Shown piece after piece: positions 10,162 to 22,520 of a DNA stretch of 64,000 bases (its first letter is position 1; every line of letters starts with the position of its first letter). Made by a program: the position numbers and the translations under genes. The notes beneath the pieces are model-generated. The model worked only from the letters and a program-made list of their open reading frames with translations. It was not told where the DNA came from and ran no database searches. This DNA comes from Turnera subulata. Taxonomy: Eukaryota; Streptophyta; Magnoliopsida; Malpighiales; Passifloraceae. The DNA lies in assembly GCA_028386065.3 (NCBI GenBank), contig JAKUCV010005641.1, positions 3,876-67,875 of the forward strand, given 5' to 3'.

Positions 10162-11735
10162 ATGCTCTCAACCCCTCAACCTTTCCTTGGCCAACCTATG
10201 TCCCCTGGTCTTCCAGGCGGCTACCTACCCCTACCCCACCCCCAACCACCACCCAAATCCTTTCCGGCCGCCACCCAGAGTACCTCCCACACTAAACAAA
10301 CACCACCTGTAATCACAAACACACCACCTCCAAACACAAACCCATCCCAAAAGAAGACACCTTCTTTTTTCTCAAAGTGGAGTCGACAGACTGTTCGTAG
10401 TGCCATAAAAAACAATCAAATTATAAGCTTGTATGCTGTTAACATACCTATGCGCTGGCTCCCCACGGATTTGCATCTGGTAATGTCAAAATACGGAGAG
10501 GTTATGGATGTTTTCATACCCTATAAACCGAACAAGAGTGGTGCAAGATACGCTTTTGTACGCTTAGAAAACAACATCCCCCCTTAAACCCTAATACGTC
10601 ACATCAACTTGATACAAGTTGATGGAGTTCGGCTAGCTGCTAGTGTCGCCAGAAATCGTGGCACTCCTCGTGCTACACGCCCCATTCATCCACTGCCTAA
10701 TGGACTCCAGTTTGGCAATTCAAACCCCATAACAACCCTAAATATGAAACCCTTCGCTGAGGTGGTCCGTTGTGGCAGTGCTGCAGAGAACAGGGACTTG
10801 GTCTCCCCTAGCCATCCCCTAACCAAATATTTATCCCAAAGAACTCAAACCTTGATTGGCTTGGCAGAAGTGCACTTGGGGTGCTTAAGAAACCGTTGCC
10901 TATTAGTAGTCTAACTGTGATGACGATGACTAATATGAAAGAGCTTGAAAAGGTAATCCCCATTGGTGGCATATCATTTCTGTTCACTTTCAAATCTGCC
11001 GATGACCTTCACTCTGCAATTGCCAACAAACCGCCTGTTATCGATCAATTATGCAGTGTGTTCAGACCCTGGAAAGATGGCGATGGTCCTTTTACTCGTT
11101 TGTGTTGGGTGTTGATCAGAGGCACTCCTCCAGGAGCATGGTCTAAGGAGTTTTTCCAGGTTGTCTCTGTTAGGTTCGGGGTTATGGTGGATTGGAGCAG
11201 TGATTCCAAGTCCATGGCTCGTATGGACAACGCTGAAATCCTCATCCTAACTGCTTCTAGTAGCTTCATTAATTGTGAGCTTTCCGTCTCTCTAGGAGGA
11301 ACTAGGTTCGTTATTGGAGTAATGGAGACGCAGCATGATCCCTTGGAGTGTGAATGGTCTTCGTTACAACCTTCTGGCTTCGCCGTCTCCGATGGTTCGC
11401 AGATGTCAAAGCAGATTCACGTCTTGCAGGGTGCTACCGCTTCCTCTTCCCGACAGTGCAATAACTCTGTACACGGGACCGAAGCCCCAAACAAATCACC
11501 AGTTAGTGTCGATTCAATGTCCGAGGATCCTTTCAAATTGTGCCCCCTCATCGAGAAAGGTGGAAAAAACAGCACGCCGCCAAACCAGCCCACCCTTTCT
11601 CGTTCCCTAACATTGATACCCTCTGAGTTGTCAGGTCCTATTCCCGCTGTGGATTGCAGTGATCAATCTCAAACCCATCACGCCACTCTCTGTACAACAA
11701 CCCCTCTAAGCCATATATCACATTTATCCGTATAA
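10162..11735 (+). pseudogene. LINE ORF1 (RRM-type) of the second LINE, frameshifted
   Basis: The ATG at 10162 starts a proline-rich leader followed by 'SKWSRQTVRSAIKNN' and an RRM: 'IISLYAVNIPMRWLPTDLHLV' as RNP2 region and 'GARYAFVRLEN' as RNP1. A TAA at 10585 and a frame change near 10880 split the frame. The downstream block (10881-11735) has 'GVMVDWSSDSKSMARMDNAE' and 'FVIGVMETQHDPLE', matching the first LINE, and then a low-complexity tail. This is a typical plant L1 ORF1 protein that binds element RNA. Confidence 0.85.
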
Positions 11736-12408
11736 GAGGCCCAAAACACAACCCACAGTCATATAGCAGTATCACTAAAGACGGGCCTCAGCACCCGGGC
11801 CATAGATGAGAACTGCATTGAGCTATCATTAGTGCCCTACCCAGTTACACCCTCCTTTGAGTCATCTTCCTTCAAAAGCCCAAGCCCAAACCATTTCTCT
11901 CAAACACCACTAGACTATTCTGGAATTGGCCAAGACTCCTCTTCCTCGTGGTACGAACCATCCTATACTTCCACAGGCGATAGTGCAGACTCCTCTCTAC
12001 AGTAGTTGGTTGAGAGGAAAGTACTTGCAATTCTCAAAAGTATGGGACTATAGAAGACAGTTAGAGACATGGGGTGGAAGAAGAAGAGCCGATTCTTATC
12101 AAAGAACGGAAGTCTTATACCCACTCCGGAGAGTTGGATGTCGATATCTGACACAGACATACGCAGAGTTAATACTCGTGTTATGACGGATGCTACCTTC
12201 AGTACCAACGGTGAGTACCTCCTTGTCTCCTTCAATTCTATTGAGGTAAACGGGGTGATTTGATTGGTTGGGATAGGTCCAACGATGTCGCTAGGAATGA
12301 ATTGTTAATGGCTAATTTGGTGGAGTCAGAGGCAGTTGACTGGATGCTGTCTAGAACTACAGCTTAAGTGTTCTGTTCTTCTGTTATTGTGTGTTCTGCT
12401 GGTTGTTA

Positions 12409-15400
12409 ATGTCTTGTTTTCTTTCTTGGAATGTAAGATCCATCTGTTTGCCTAAAAAAAGGAGCACACGCGTCATCTTGTTGCCTATTCTTCTGCTAAT
12501 GTTCTTTTCCTTTGTGAAACCAAATGCAATAATGTGGATTTACAATTCTGTCACAAAGTTTGGGGTAGGGGAAATATTGATTTCTCTGCTGTTAACCCCA
12601 GGGGTAGAGCCTGGGGTCTTATAATGATCTGGGACACTGACTTTTTTAAAATGGAGCGGTTGCATTCTTGTGATAGATGGATTATAATGAAAGGTGTCAT
12701 CCTTGGCCTTGGGCATTGAGTGGTGATGTGTGGGGTTTATGGTGATCCCAAGATTGAGGAGCGCATCGTGATGTTTGATGATCTAGCTTCCCTCAAGCAA
12801 TCTTTTCATGCTCCATGGCTGTTCTTAGGAGATTTCAATGAGACGCTTGCAGCCTCAGATCGTAAGAGCAAAAGAGTTTACAATAGAGGATCGACCGCCT
12901 TTAGGAATTTTGTCCAATCCTTGAATCTGGTTGAGTTTCAGCTGACGGATCGCATGTTCACCTGGGGCAATTTCAAAGCTGCAAGTCGGATCGATCGGGT
13001 GTTCGCAGAGGGTGATTGGTGTATTTACTTTCTGCACCTATCCCTTAAATCTGGGAGCAAGCAATTGTCAGATCATTGCCCACTGATTTTATCACAGGAC
13101 ACTATCCAGTCGGGATGGAAACCTTTCACATTTTTGGTGGCATGGTGGGATCATCCCTTGTTCCTGGATTCATTGAAGACCATGTGGGAGGAAGCTGACA
13201 GGAGAGTCCCTAATAAGTTCGGCTTATTGAAGAAATTGAGTGTTATGCGGAGTCTCTTATCCAAGTGGAATAGGGAGGTTTTTGGGAACGTGAATGCCGC
13301 AATTCAATCCATTCAACAGGTTTTGGATGCCTTTAATAAGGAAGCTGAAACCCGGGATTTATCCAATTCAGAGCTTGTTGACATTGTGAACCTGAAAGCT
13401 GATCTTATGTTTAAAAACAAGCAGTTGGAGTCAATTTGGCATCAAAAGGATAGAATGAAGTGGTGTAGGCTCGGTGACCGAAATTCTCATTTCTTCCATA
13501 TATCAGCATGCACCAGGGGGCGTCAAAATAGGATATGCCGCATCATTTGCAACAATCAGGTGATCTCTGATCCTACTCAAATCATGGCCGAGACCAGAAC
13601 TTTCTTTAAAAACCTATACACTCGCAGTAACACTATTAGACCGTCAATTGGATCCTTGAATTTTTGCCAACTGACTCATACGCAAGCAGGGGATCTTGAA
13701 AGACCTTTCTCACTTGAGGAAGTGAAAAATGCAGTTTGGAGCTGTGTTAGCTCAAGGGCTCCGGGTCCCGACGGGTTTGGTTTCTCGTTTTACAAAAGAT
13801 GTTGGCACTTAATTAAAAATGATGCTTTTGATATGGTATGCCATTTCTTTGATTGTGCCTGGCTTCCCGAAGGCGCTAATTCCGCATATATCACTCTCAT
13901 TGCTAAGAAATCAGGTGCTGAATGTCTGGACGATTTCAGACCAATAACCATTGTGAACGGACTTTACAAGATTATCTCCAAGCTCCTCGCCCTGAGGCTT
14001 AAGTCAGTGCTGCCCACGCTGATTGGTGAACAACAAACCGCTTTCATAAAAGGCAGGAGTATAATGGACGGAGCCTTCTTGGCTAACGAGGTGGTTCATA
14101 CTTTGAGGAGGGACAAAGATAAGGCTGTAGTGTGGAAGCTCGACTTTAAGAAGGCATACGACTCCATCGACTGGGGATATCTGATGCAAGTTTTGGCCGC
14201 TATGGGTCTCGGTGTCAAGTGGAGAAGTTGGATTGAAGAGTGCTTGTCATCCTCTAAGTTGTCAGTCCACATGAATGGATCTCCATGTAAAGAGTTTGTG
14301 ATGGGAAGAGGACTTAAACAAGGGGACCGTCTTTCCCCTTTTTTTTTCAACTTGGCTGCAGAAGGCTTGCCTAGCATCCTAGCTAAAGCTACCTCGCTGC
14401 AACTCATTAGAGGAGTGGATGTACACGAGGTTCCTATGTCCGTCTTACAATAAGCGGACGACACCATCTTGTTCTCATCTCCTGAATCCTCGTAGTTGCT
14501 GAACCTAAAACGTTGTCTCAGGGTGTTTGAGGCTCTCTCCGGACTTAGTATCAATTTTTTCAAGAGCAACGTCATCAGAATCTGCTTGTCACATAACCAG
14601 GTGCAAGAATTGGCCAATATGCTTCACAGCCGGGTGGAGCACCTTCCAATTAAATATCTTGGCTTCCCACTTGGGGCGAATTTGAAGAGACTGTCGGCTT
14701 GGAAGCCTGTTTTGGACAAGTTCAGTAGCAATCTGAAATCATGGAAAGGTAAACATTTGTCCATTGGCGGTCGAATAACTTTAATCAAATCAGTTTTGAG
14801 TGGCCTGCCTATCTACTTTATGTCCATGTTTCGTTTACCAGTGGCTATAGCAAAGAAAATCATTGCTATCCAACGAAATTTCTTGTGGAATGGCTTGAAT
14901 GAATCGAGAAAAGTATTTTGGTGGCCTGGAAGCACATCTCGGTGCCTAAGGAGCATGGTGGGATGGGCATTATTGATCTAAGTGTGATGAACCAGTGCCT
15001 ATTGTTTAAATGGTTATGGAACTTTACAAAGTCTGAAGAGAAAGGATGGAAAACTCTCATAAAGAATAAATGTTCGGTCCAATCTTCAGAGCTAAATCCT
15101 CAATTCAATTTTAACAAGGCTTCTTGTGTGTGGCGTGATATTGTGGTGTCAGGTAGTACAGACAGTCAAACGGGTACTCCCCTGGAGGCTGGTGCTCATA
15201 TTCGCATAGGCAACGGCGATACAGCCCGTTTTTGGCTAGACAACTGGTCTGGAAATGGCATTTTAGTGGCAAGGTTCCCTTGACTTTATTCATTATCTTC
15301 CACCAAGGAGCTATCGGTGGGAGATTGCCTTAAAACTGTGAGTTCTATACCACTTTGGATGTCTTGGAAGAGATCTTTGAGGGATTGGGAAGCTTCAGAC

Positions 15401-16114
15401 GTGGAAGCCATCAAGCTTTCTATTTCAAATGTGGACTTGGTGCCATTGCGTCCGGACTGTTGGGTCTGGCAAGCTGATCGCAACAGAGATTACTCGGTAA
15501 GTGCAGGACGGGAGTTCATATATAAGCAGATGGGAATTGAGAGACACAAACCTTTTATTTGGTTTGCGCTTGCCCCGTTTAAGATCGAATGCTGGCTTTG
15601 GATGGCACTTAATAATGCAATCCCTACCATGGACATACTACGACATCAAGGTATTATCACTCTCGCAAACTCCATTTGCCCTCTATGTAAAGTACACCTT
15701 GAGTCTAGAGATCATCTTTTACTCTTGTGCCCTATCTTTTGGTCTATTTGGGGTAAGCTATGTAGGTGGTGGAGAATCCAGTGGTGCATGTTTGCTTCGT
15801 TAGAAAATTTTCTATTACAGTGGACCTTTGCGTCTCCTCACAATGGCAGCCAGTTTTCATGGGTTTCCATTGCATATGGGACATTATGGTCTATCTGGCT
15901 TGAAAGGAACAAGAGAGTTTTCCCGGATGTCTCGGCAGATGTGGATCGAATCATGGATAACATATTGGTGCATGTGACTCTGTGGATCAGGTCTGTACAG
16001 AATTGCTTTCCTTTCAGTGCCTCCTGCGTCCTCTCTAACGCAAGACTATCAAGAACTGGAGGGCACCTAGACGTAATTTTAATTGTCTCAATTATTCATC
16101 ATGAGACTATGTAA
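12409..16114 (+). pseudogene. LINE ORF2 of the second LINE (endonuclease-RT), stop at YADD
   Basis: The endonuclease starts 'CFLSWNVRSICLPKKR' near 12412. It is frameshifted near 12470 and 12630, then stays open from 12720 to 14453: 'LFLGDFNETLAASDRKSKR', 'SDHCPLILSQD', 'SSRAPGPDGFGFSFYKRCWH', 'VWKLDFKKAYDSIDWGYLM', 'GRGLKQGDRLSPF'. The next motif should be YADD, but TAA at 14451-14453 replaces the tyrosine and is followed by Ala-Asp-Asp. Downstream are another stop near 14494, 'SIGGRITLIKSVLSGLPIYF' (about 14760) and the zinc-binding 'CPLCKVHLESRDHLLLLCP' (about 15675). The frame after 15317 is again open to 16114. Confidence 0.88.
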
Positions 16115-16249
16115 TTGCTGAGTCCTTTTCTGTACTGCGCAGTTTTGATTGCGCTGTTTTGATCTCTTGTATGTAGTTGCTTGACGCAACTTAACATTGT
16201 AAATATCGTTTCTTTATATTAACCAAATCGTTTAGCATCAAAAAAAAAA

Positions 16250-16483
16250 AAGATCACTCCGCGTTTTTTTTTTTCAATCCTACTTTTTTTTTTCAATCCT
16301 ACTTGGTTAGATTTGATTGTATTTTCTGATTACCTCCCAAGAGGAAGTGGAACGACACCTTACTCTTAAATTAATATTATACTTAATGAAGTTTAGAAGA
16401 AAATTTAATTATCTTTATTGGTCACATGATATTTTTTTCAAAAAAATCTTGTCGTACTTCGAAGTCATGAATAGCATTCTTCG
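16250..16483. other. Target duplication and AT-rich flank shared with 32490
   Basis: The right target duplication (16250-16259) is followed by T-runs. Bases 16318-16393 ('...caagaggaagtggaacgacaccttactcttaaatt...') closely match 32490-32560, so this is either an old duplicated flank or a dispersed repeat. No gene is seen. Confidence 0.6.
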
Positions 16484-16634
16484 TTTTTTTTGTTTTTTTT
16501 TGACAGGAACGGTGACTTTATTGAATAAAATTAGTAAAATATGCAAGACTACTACATACAAAGTGAGAACAGATGGAGGACCAAATCTCGTTCGACGGCG
16601 TTTTCCATTTTATAATGGTATAGGCGTTGGCCAT
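16484..16634 (-). mobile_element. LINE 3' end on the minus strand (first half; continues at 23426-23479)
   Basis: Read on the minus strand, 23479-23426 joined to 16634 gives 'STWIKALHNDFPYRVSTIMAN' and then 'AYTIIKWKTPSNEIW'. This resembles the last residues of the other LINE ORF2 proteins ('WIKASQPSIPYHFTDVIKCAES' near 55740). A 3' untranslated region with 'caataaagtcaccgttcc' and poly(A) (T-run at 16484-16502) follows. The LTR element at 16635-23420 splits it, with GCCAT duplicated on both sides. Confidence 0.72.
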
Positions 16635-16990
16635 TGAAGGATAACATATATCCTGAATAAAGTAAATTAGGACACCTACTTGATGTCCTTGCAGCGGAAG
16701 TGGAAGATTTTGGAGTCCAGGTCTTCATCTACCGGTCGTGTAGGGTTGTCACAGTGTGTCGGATCAACCCCATAGTTTCCACTGCCTAAACCTCTCTTCT
16801 AGAGCTGTGTGTTAGGTGTGTGTGGGTGTAACCTAGCCACCCTTGTATATGCTATTCTTAGCTCTTATGCCAAAGAATAATAAGTATATAAAGGAGGTAT
16901 ATTAGGGTTACATATGAGCACCCAACTTATGGGGTGGATCCAGTGGGCCTCACCACCTCTAGTGGGCCCCATAACCTATATAACCCAACA
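16635..16990 (-). repeat. 3' LTR of Copia copy A
   Basis: 356-bp LTR, same sequence as 23066-23420 with few differences. TG...CA ends; left 5-bp target GCCAT. Confidence 0.93.
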
Positions 16991-17559
16991 TCTCCCACTC
17001 ACACATAAGTGAGAGTGCTCAAAACACCAATTTGCAAGAAACTGATTCTTGCCATAACAGCAATAGTCATACAAGGAAATAGGACAGTGCGACCGGCATA
17101 CTGTGAGACCAAAATGCTATACACCTGTTAGGGATATATAGCCTCTCGTCGAGAAAGTACCTGCAAGTACATCAAAAAAGTATGCAAGTGCCCTAGATCA
17201 TCAGAATCACATTAGGAATCATCCATATGATCTCCTCTATCAAAACGTGATGCAATGCAACGTAATGCAATGCAGTACAACGCAATGTATTCACAATTAT
17301 AACCGTACGTCATAACTGGTGCAGCGGTGAATACAAGGCTAATGTGATTCTGTCTATGACCTTCCTCTTTTCACGATTCCCTTGACCCGGCCCAACTCAC
17401 TTTTCTAGACATGTCCCGCCAGACCGAATCTGTGTACATGGTCCTTAGGCAACATACTAAGATAGCGACCATCAAACTGAATCTCAAGTCTCTAATAGGA
17501 GTACTGAGNACCTTGCATACAACAATGCCATCTGCATAGTTGTATGTGATGTCTACTTA

Positions 17560-17720
17560 TTTGGTGAAACTAACCATTCTTGGCAATGGAAATTGCAGTC
17601 TCACTGTCATAGTCGACTAACACTAGATCAGTGTTCTATGCATTATCCATCTCACAAATCCAAGAATTTATTCAACCAAATAACTTTTACACTGCTGAAG
17701 CGAGAGCCACATATTTAGCC
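17560..17720 (-). pseudogene. Copia RNase H remnant
   Basis: On the minus strand 'EAKYVALASAV' is read near 17690-17720, the well-known RNase H segment of Copia pol ('EAEY..A..A'). It is followed by weak similarity around the 'GYSDSDYAG' region at about 17590. Stops are frequent. The same stretch occurs at 43970-44130. Confidence 0.6.
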
Positions 17721-18289
17721 TCAATCACAGTCAAGAATACACATGATCATTTCTTACTACTCTATGATATGGCGCCATTATTTAGTAAGAGCATATATCT
17801 AGATGTAGACTTTTCTACCATCTAGATCTTTTCCATGATCAAAGCTTGTGTACTCAACCAAGAAGGACATTTCCTAACTTGGTGATAAAAATATAATCAG
17901 CAGACTTCTATAGACATCCCATGATCTTTTTTAACTACTTGTAATGTGCTATGCCTAGGTCGGATTGACATCTATCTGTTAAGCCATTTGCTTAACCAAT
18001 ATCTAGTTTATCATACACCATAGTGTACAACAAACTTCCGCCTACGCTCCGTTATGGAACTTGGCTTATTCATCACAGGAGTCTTAGGACACAAGTTTTC
18101 TCAAAGTATGGCATTTATTGATATGAGTTTAGATAGGATTACTTTGATGCATATTGTATTATTCCAAATCTTTATTAATGTAATTCTCTTACGAGAAATA
18201 CAATAATTTCTTGAAACAATATGTTGAAATCTTAATTTGAAGATTATATGCAATCATTATCCATATCATCTATCTCGATTGAGATAACA

Positions 18290-18500
18290 ACTAGGTTCTT
18301 TACCTTGTTGATTAAACTCCATATCATTTCTAGCTATAAGTATGCCATATACATACTATATGTAAATTACAAACTTACTTGGTACATGCCTTCAGGACTA
18401 GAAGACCAATATAGACTTTAAGGTCTACAAACCGTATGTTTGTGGTCCTCTTTAATGAAACACAATCTGTTTCATTCTATCTCCATTGAGAAATGCATTA
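18290..18500 (-). pseudogene. Copia reverse transcriptase remnant
   Basis: The minus strand reads a decayed 'YVDDILIAGNDM'-like segment near 18335-18370 ('...YGILIARNDMEF') that ends near the N gap. The matching stretch in copy B is 44700-44860. No frame is open. Confidence 0.5.
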
Positions 18501-18693
18501 TTACATCCGTCTGACGTAATCCAAGGTTTAAGTTTGAAATAATAGCTAGAAACGTCCATATATAGGTAAAACTCACAGAAATCGAGATTGACTCTTGTAA
18601 CCTATCTCTTTCTGTGATGTACTTTTTACCTATTAGTTGAGTCTTAAATTTCTCAACTATGCCACCAGCCTTAAGCTTGCTTATGAAAACACA

Positions 18694-19005
18694 NNNNNNN
18701 NNNNNNNNNNNNNNNNNNNNNNNNNNNNNNNNNNNNNNNNNNNNNNNNNNNNNNNNNNNNNNNNNNNNNNNNNNNNNNNNNNNNNNNNNNNNNNNNNNNN
18801 NNNNNNNNNNNNNNNNNNNNNNNNNNNNNNNNNNNNNNNNNNNNNNNNNNNNNNNNNNNNNNNNNNNNNNNNNNNNNNNNNNNNNNNNNNNNNNNNNNNN
18901 NNNNNNNNNNNNNNNNNNNNNNNNNNNNNNNNNNNNNNNNNNNNNNNNNNNNNNNNNNNNNNNNNNNNNNNNNNNNNNNNNNNNNNNNNNNNNNNNNNNN
19001 NNNNN
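18694..19005. other. Assembly gap (312 N) in Copia copy A
   Basis: The gap is flanked by sequences that match copy B at about 45085 and 45435. The missing part probably corresponds to roughly 45085-45435, which reads as decayed Copia pol (linker between integrase and RT). An isolated N is at 17509. ORFs running through the gap are artefacts. Confidence 0.95.
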
Positions 19006-19059
19006 ATGATGAGGAAGTTTATTGATGAGAAACTAATTCATCATCTGTAAAAATCCTCC

Positions 19060-19440
19060 CACTCGAATAAAGTAATCATTGCACGTCTTAATCCTCTTCC
19101 TCAAATAAAGATAGGCCTTAACCTACCTCACCCTTCTTAGGAAACTCATTCACAAAGAATGTAACATCTGTTGGTTTAAACTCAGTTACACTCCCACTGT
19201 TCTGTTGACTTATAAACATATAACCTTTGAGGTTAGTAAGTATCTCATAAGACACTTGTCTTCCTCTCAAGGCTCATCTTGCCAGGTAGAGAGGAATAAT
19301 GTTTATAAGTAGCATAATTTCCAAGGTTACTAAAATACTTGGTGGGAAGTATTTTACTCAACAACATATGTAGAGTAGTTGTAACTGACAATGTAGGCAC
19401 ACTGTTAAGTAGATAGACAGCAAGCAAACATTACCCATGT
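19060..19440 (-). pseudogene. Copia integrase C-terminal remnant
   Basis: The minus strand reads 'LLAVYLLNSVPTLSVTTTLH', 'MLLSKILPTKYFSNLG' and, in another frame, the 'TDVTFF' type end of the integrase/linker region. The equivalent at 45550-45859 is slightly better kept ('SVTKFKPTDVTFFVNEFPK'). Confidence 0.65.
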
Positions 19441-21016
19441 GGCAATTAAGTTTGTGCCCTCAATTACTTAACCATTACAAAAGCATTTCATCACGTCACT
19501 TCTATAACACATTTGTCATAGATTATTAGGAATAGTAAACCAATGCACTATACCCTTTCATCGAATACCCATTGATTGGATTGACAAAACAATCGCAATT
19601 AGCATGAAGATCTTATATCTTCATGTCTAGTTAATTTTCTATGAAGCTCATATAGCTTTAGAAACAACTTAATGCCTCTAAAAATTAGAAAAATTAAATA
19701 GATGTTATTGGGCATAATGAAGAAAAAAAATGAATAACATGCTTGATGCCTAGTCCAAACGTGAATGGACTCACAGATGTCCAGGTGGGCAAATAGCAAT
19801 GAAGAGCTTGCTTTAGTCACTTCACCAGATGGGCAATAATCAGCTAGATAACACTCACAAGTAGACAATTCTACTTGTATAATGTTAGTAAGCAAACATT
19901 ATTTGCTAACCTTGGCATTCTCTGTTGGTCCGTATGACCAAATCTAGCATTATTCGGTAATAAGACTAAAGCCATATAAAATTGAAACAGAATCAATTTT
20001 ATAATTTGTCATGAAAGTATGTAAGGTTACTAAAACCAAGACATGTCAGAAAAGACATCTATCATGTAAGATTACAACTCATATATTACACAAGACCAAC
20101 TTGTATGATATGAGTATTTAAGCAACACCGTATTGTTGCCACTTACATGTCAAACCGTTTAATCTCCATGTGAGACTTAACGTTGATCAAGTATTACATC
20201 TCCATACAATATAAAGTGTGGCTACTGAGTCTATAATTCACTAAGAATTATATTCAGTTACACACAAAAATTTCATCATTGGAGAATGACCCATTTGGTC
20301 ATCATTGCAACACTCTTGTTACAATAATACTTTGCATTGTATGGTTTGTCATACTAATCTGTCTTCAACTTTCATGACTACATTAAAGATCACAAGAGCA
20401 CTTTTGCTCTACCAGCACATATTGAAATTCTAAATTCCAGTTTTTATAATTATCGCCATCAAGCATCAACCTTTTGTTGATCTATGCGACAATAACACAT
20501 GAAGCAGTAATTATATTTAACAAATAAAATACACAAAAGGATCACACTTAAGGTATAATGTTCAACATACATACATATATAATGCTAAGCTTCGATTGGC
20601 TAATTTAATAATCATATACATAACCCGGAGTCGAAAGTTCACTATGTTCCCAGTCATCGTCCTAAAGTTGAATGCATAATGAAAATTAATTTAACCAATA
20701 ACACAGCTAAGCGTTAATCATGCTCCAGACAACACATTTGTCAAGCACAATTTTATAATCCCATGTGGATTATAAGTTTTTTTTTTTTGAACAACCCAAC
20801 AATGTTAAACTAATTAACATGTGATGCTAAACCAAATAGCAACTAGTTCATAATGTTAAACCAATTAACATTAAAGCAGGTAATCGTGTGTTACTCATGC
20901 TTGAACCGTTGGGTAAATATTTCTCGTGCCAAATTCACAAAGAAAATGGGTCTAGAAATATTTGGATTGTATTTTATTGGTGATAAAACATAAATACAAA
21001 ATTTATGTCAAGACAG

Positions 21017-21801
21017 TTAGCCCGTGTGGCTAAATATCTTTTATCTGGATAATTTTAAGAAAAATATTGGAACCCTTCATAATTTTATTCTAAGCCGTAT
21101 GCCGTAGAATAAAATTTAATTAGACCATATGTCTAACATGAACAAATTTTACTTAGGTCATGAGATATAAAAATAAAACTTATTTAGACCGTGTGTCTAA
21201 AAATTTATTTTTTATATCGACCATCTCTTCTAAAAAAAATATAATAATACTAAACTTTTGTCTCGATTAATTTTATTTTATTTAGGCCAAAAGCCTATAA
21301 AACAAGAAAAACCATATGTCTAAGATAGACAATTTAATTTTATTCAGGTGATAAACCCAAAATAAAATTAATTTCTAAACCATATGTCTAAAAGGAGTCC
21401 ATCATTATTATATTTTCTTTGACCATAGGTCAATAGAAGAAATTTAATTTAGACCATATGTCTAAAAGGACCGTCTCTTTCTAAAAATAATATTAGACTT
21501 ATAGTTATTTTATTAGGACTCAAACCCAATAAAAATAATATTTTAAACCATATGTCTAAAACAAGTCCATATTATTTTATTCAACCATATGTTGATAGAA
21601 AGAAAATATTTTTAGACCGTCTGTCTAAAATAAGTCAATTTTATTTTCATAGGCCACATAAAAAAAGAGAAATTAATTAATATAGACCGTGTGCCTAAAT
21701 TAATTTTAATTAAACCATATGTTTAACATAGGCCATACAAAATAAAATTAGTAAGACAATATGTATTAAATAAAAGGTCCGCAATAGGCCTTGTGCCTAT
21801 T
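21017..21801. repeat. Array of short inverted repeats with 5-nt centres (copy A)
   Basis: At least ten small inverted repeats recur every 30-90 bases in AT-rich DNA. Examples: TTAGCC-CGTGT-GGCTAA (21017-21033), TTAGAC-CATAT-GTCTAA (21120-21136), TTTAGAC-CGTGT-GTCTAAA (21183-21201), TTGAC-CATAG-GTCAA (21419-21433), TTTAGAC-CATAT-GTCTAAA (21448-21466), TCAAC-CATAT-GTTGA (21581-21595), TTTTAGAC-CGTCT-GTCTAAAA (21610-21630), TTAAAC-CATAT-GTTTAA (21710-21726), AATAGGC-CTTGT-GCCTATT (21783-21801). A larger one with 12-bp perfect arms is at 21081-21116. The arms change together and remain complementary. The array lies between the GC-rich leader and the pol remnants of the element. Confidence 0.85.
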
Positions 21802-21939
21802 AAATTTGTCCAACCCAGATAATATAGGCTCCTAAAGCCCACAAAATCACACAACAAACCCATGCATTAACCAGGCCCGGCTCGGCTTGCCGACATTTCA
21901 GCTTGGCAGTTTTTCTTTTTTTTTTTTTTTTTGATTTGT

Positions 21940-22520
21940 CACACACATGTGACGCGTGTGGAGAAATGGGAGTTGCCCTAGTACATCTCTTTCTCCAAAA
22001 ACACACAACCGCCGCCGCCTAAAGAATGCTCCCACCGGAGCAATTCACCCCGACGGTGGACGATGCCGCCCGCAGCCAGAAAACGCAGTGGCGACGAACA
22101 CCACCGCAGCAGCTACGCTGTCGTTGGTCACGTGCGTAGATCGCGCTCTGCAGCCCGCGCCGCCTGTCTTTGCCGGTGACGACGACCGATGAGGGCGCAG
22201 TAGCACAGAATGAAGCGACGACGACGAAGGTCGCCTGCCTCTTCTGCCCGCGCTCCTCGAAACACTCGTCAGCCGCCACCCAGAAGCCTCCTCGACAATC
22301 CAGTGCCGCTTTCACAAGTCGTGGTTCCAGGGACGAGCAGTCTCGCCGCCGTTTCGAGCACAGGGATCCGCGCCGCCGTCATGCATCCACCGCCTGTGGC
22401 GCTGCGGTGCGAGTCCCTTCCTGCCTTGGTCGCCGCCGTCTGCAGCGACCCGCGCCTTTCCGCCATCTGCAGCGTTCCGCGCCTGTCCGCCGCCGTATGC
22501 AGCGTGATGGGAATGGGTTT
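21940..22520 (-). other. GC-rich leader of the Copia element (copy A)
   Basis: A GC-rich, CpG-rich block stands out in an AT-rich element. A related block is at 48300-48840 in copy B, with long matching stretches such as 'gtgacgacgaccga' and 'gcctgcctctt'. It lies just inside the 5' LTR and primer site, on the minus-strand reading. Frames are open on both strands, but none matches a family I know, so I treat it as a leader region rather than a gene. It may be a captured host fragment. Confidence 0.55.

Larger units (their letters stand above)
10109..16249 (+). mobile_element. Second full-length L1-type LINE
   Basis: This 6.1-kb element has the same ORF1-ORF2 organisation as the LINE at 1874-7759, with clearly related proteins. 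It is flanked by a 10-bp duplication and ends in 'aaccaaatcgtttagcatc' plus about 11 A. It sits right after the C-terminal end of the second F-box relic. Its ORF2 is better preserved, with a 577-codon open stretch, but it is also inactivated. Confidence 0.9.

Noticed and set aside
18637..19050. ORFs of 116 and 137 codons
   Set aside because: They run through the N gap and are artefacts.
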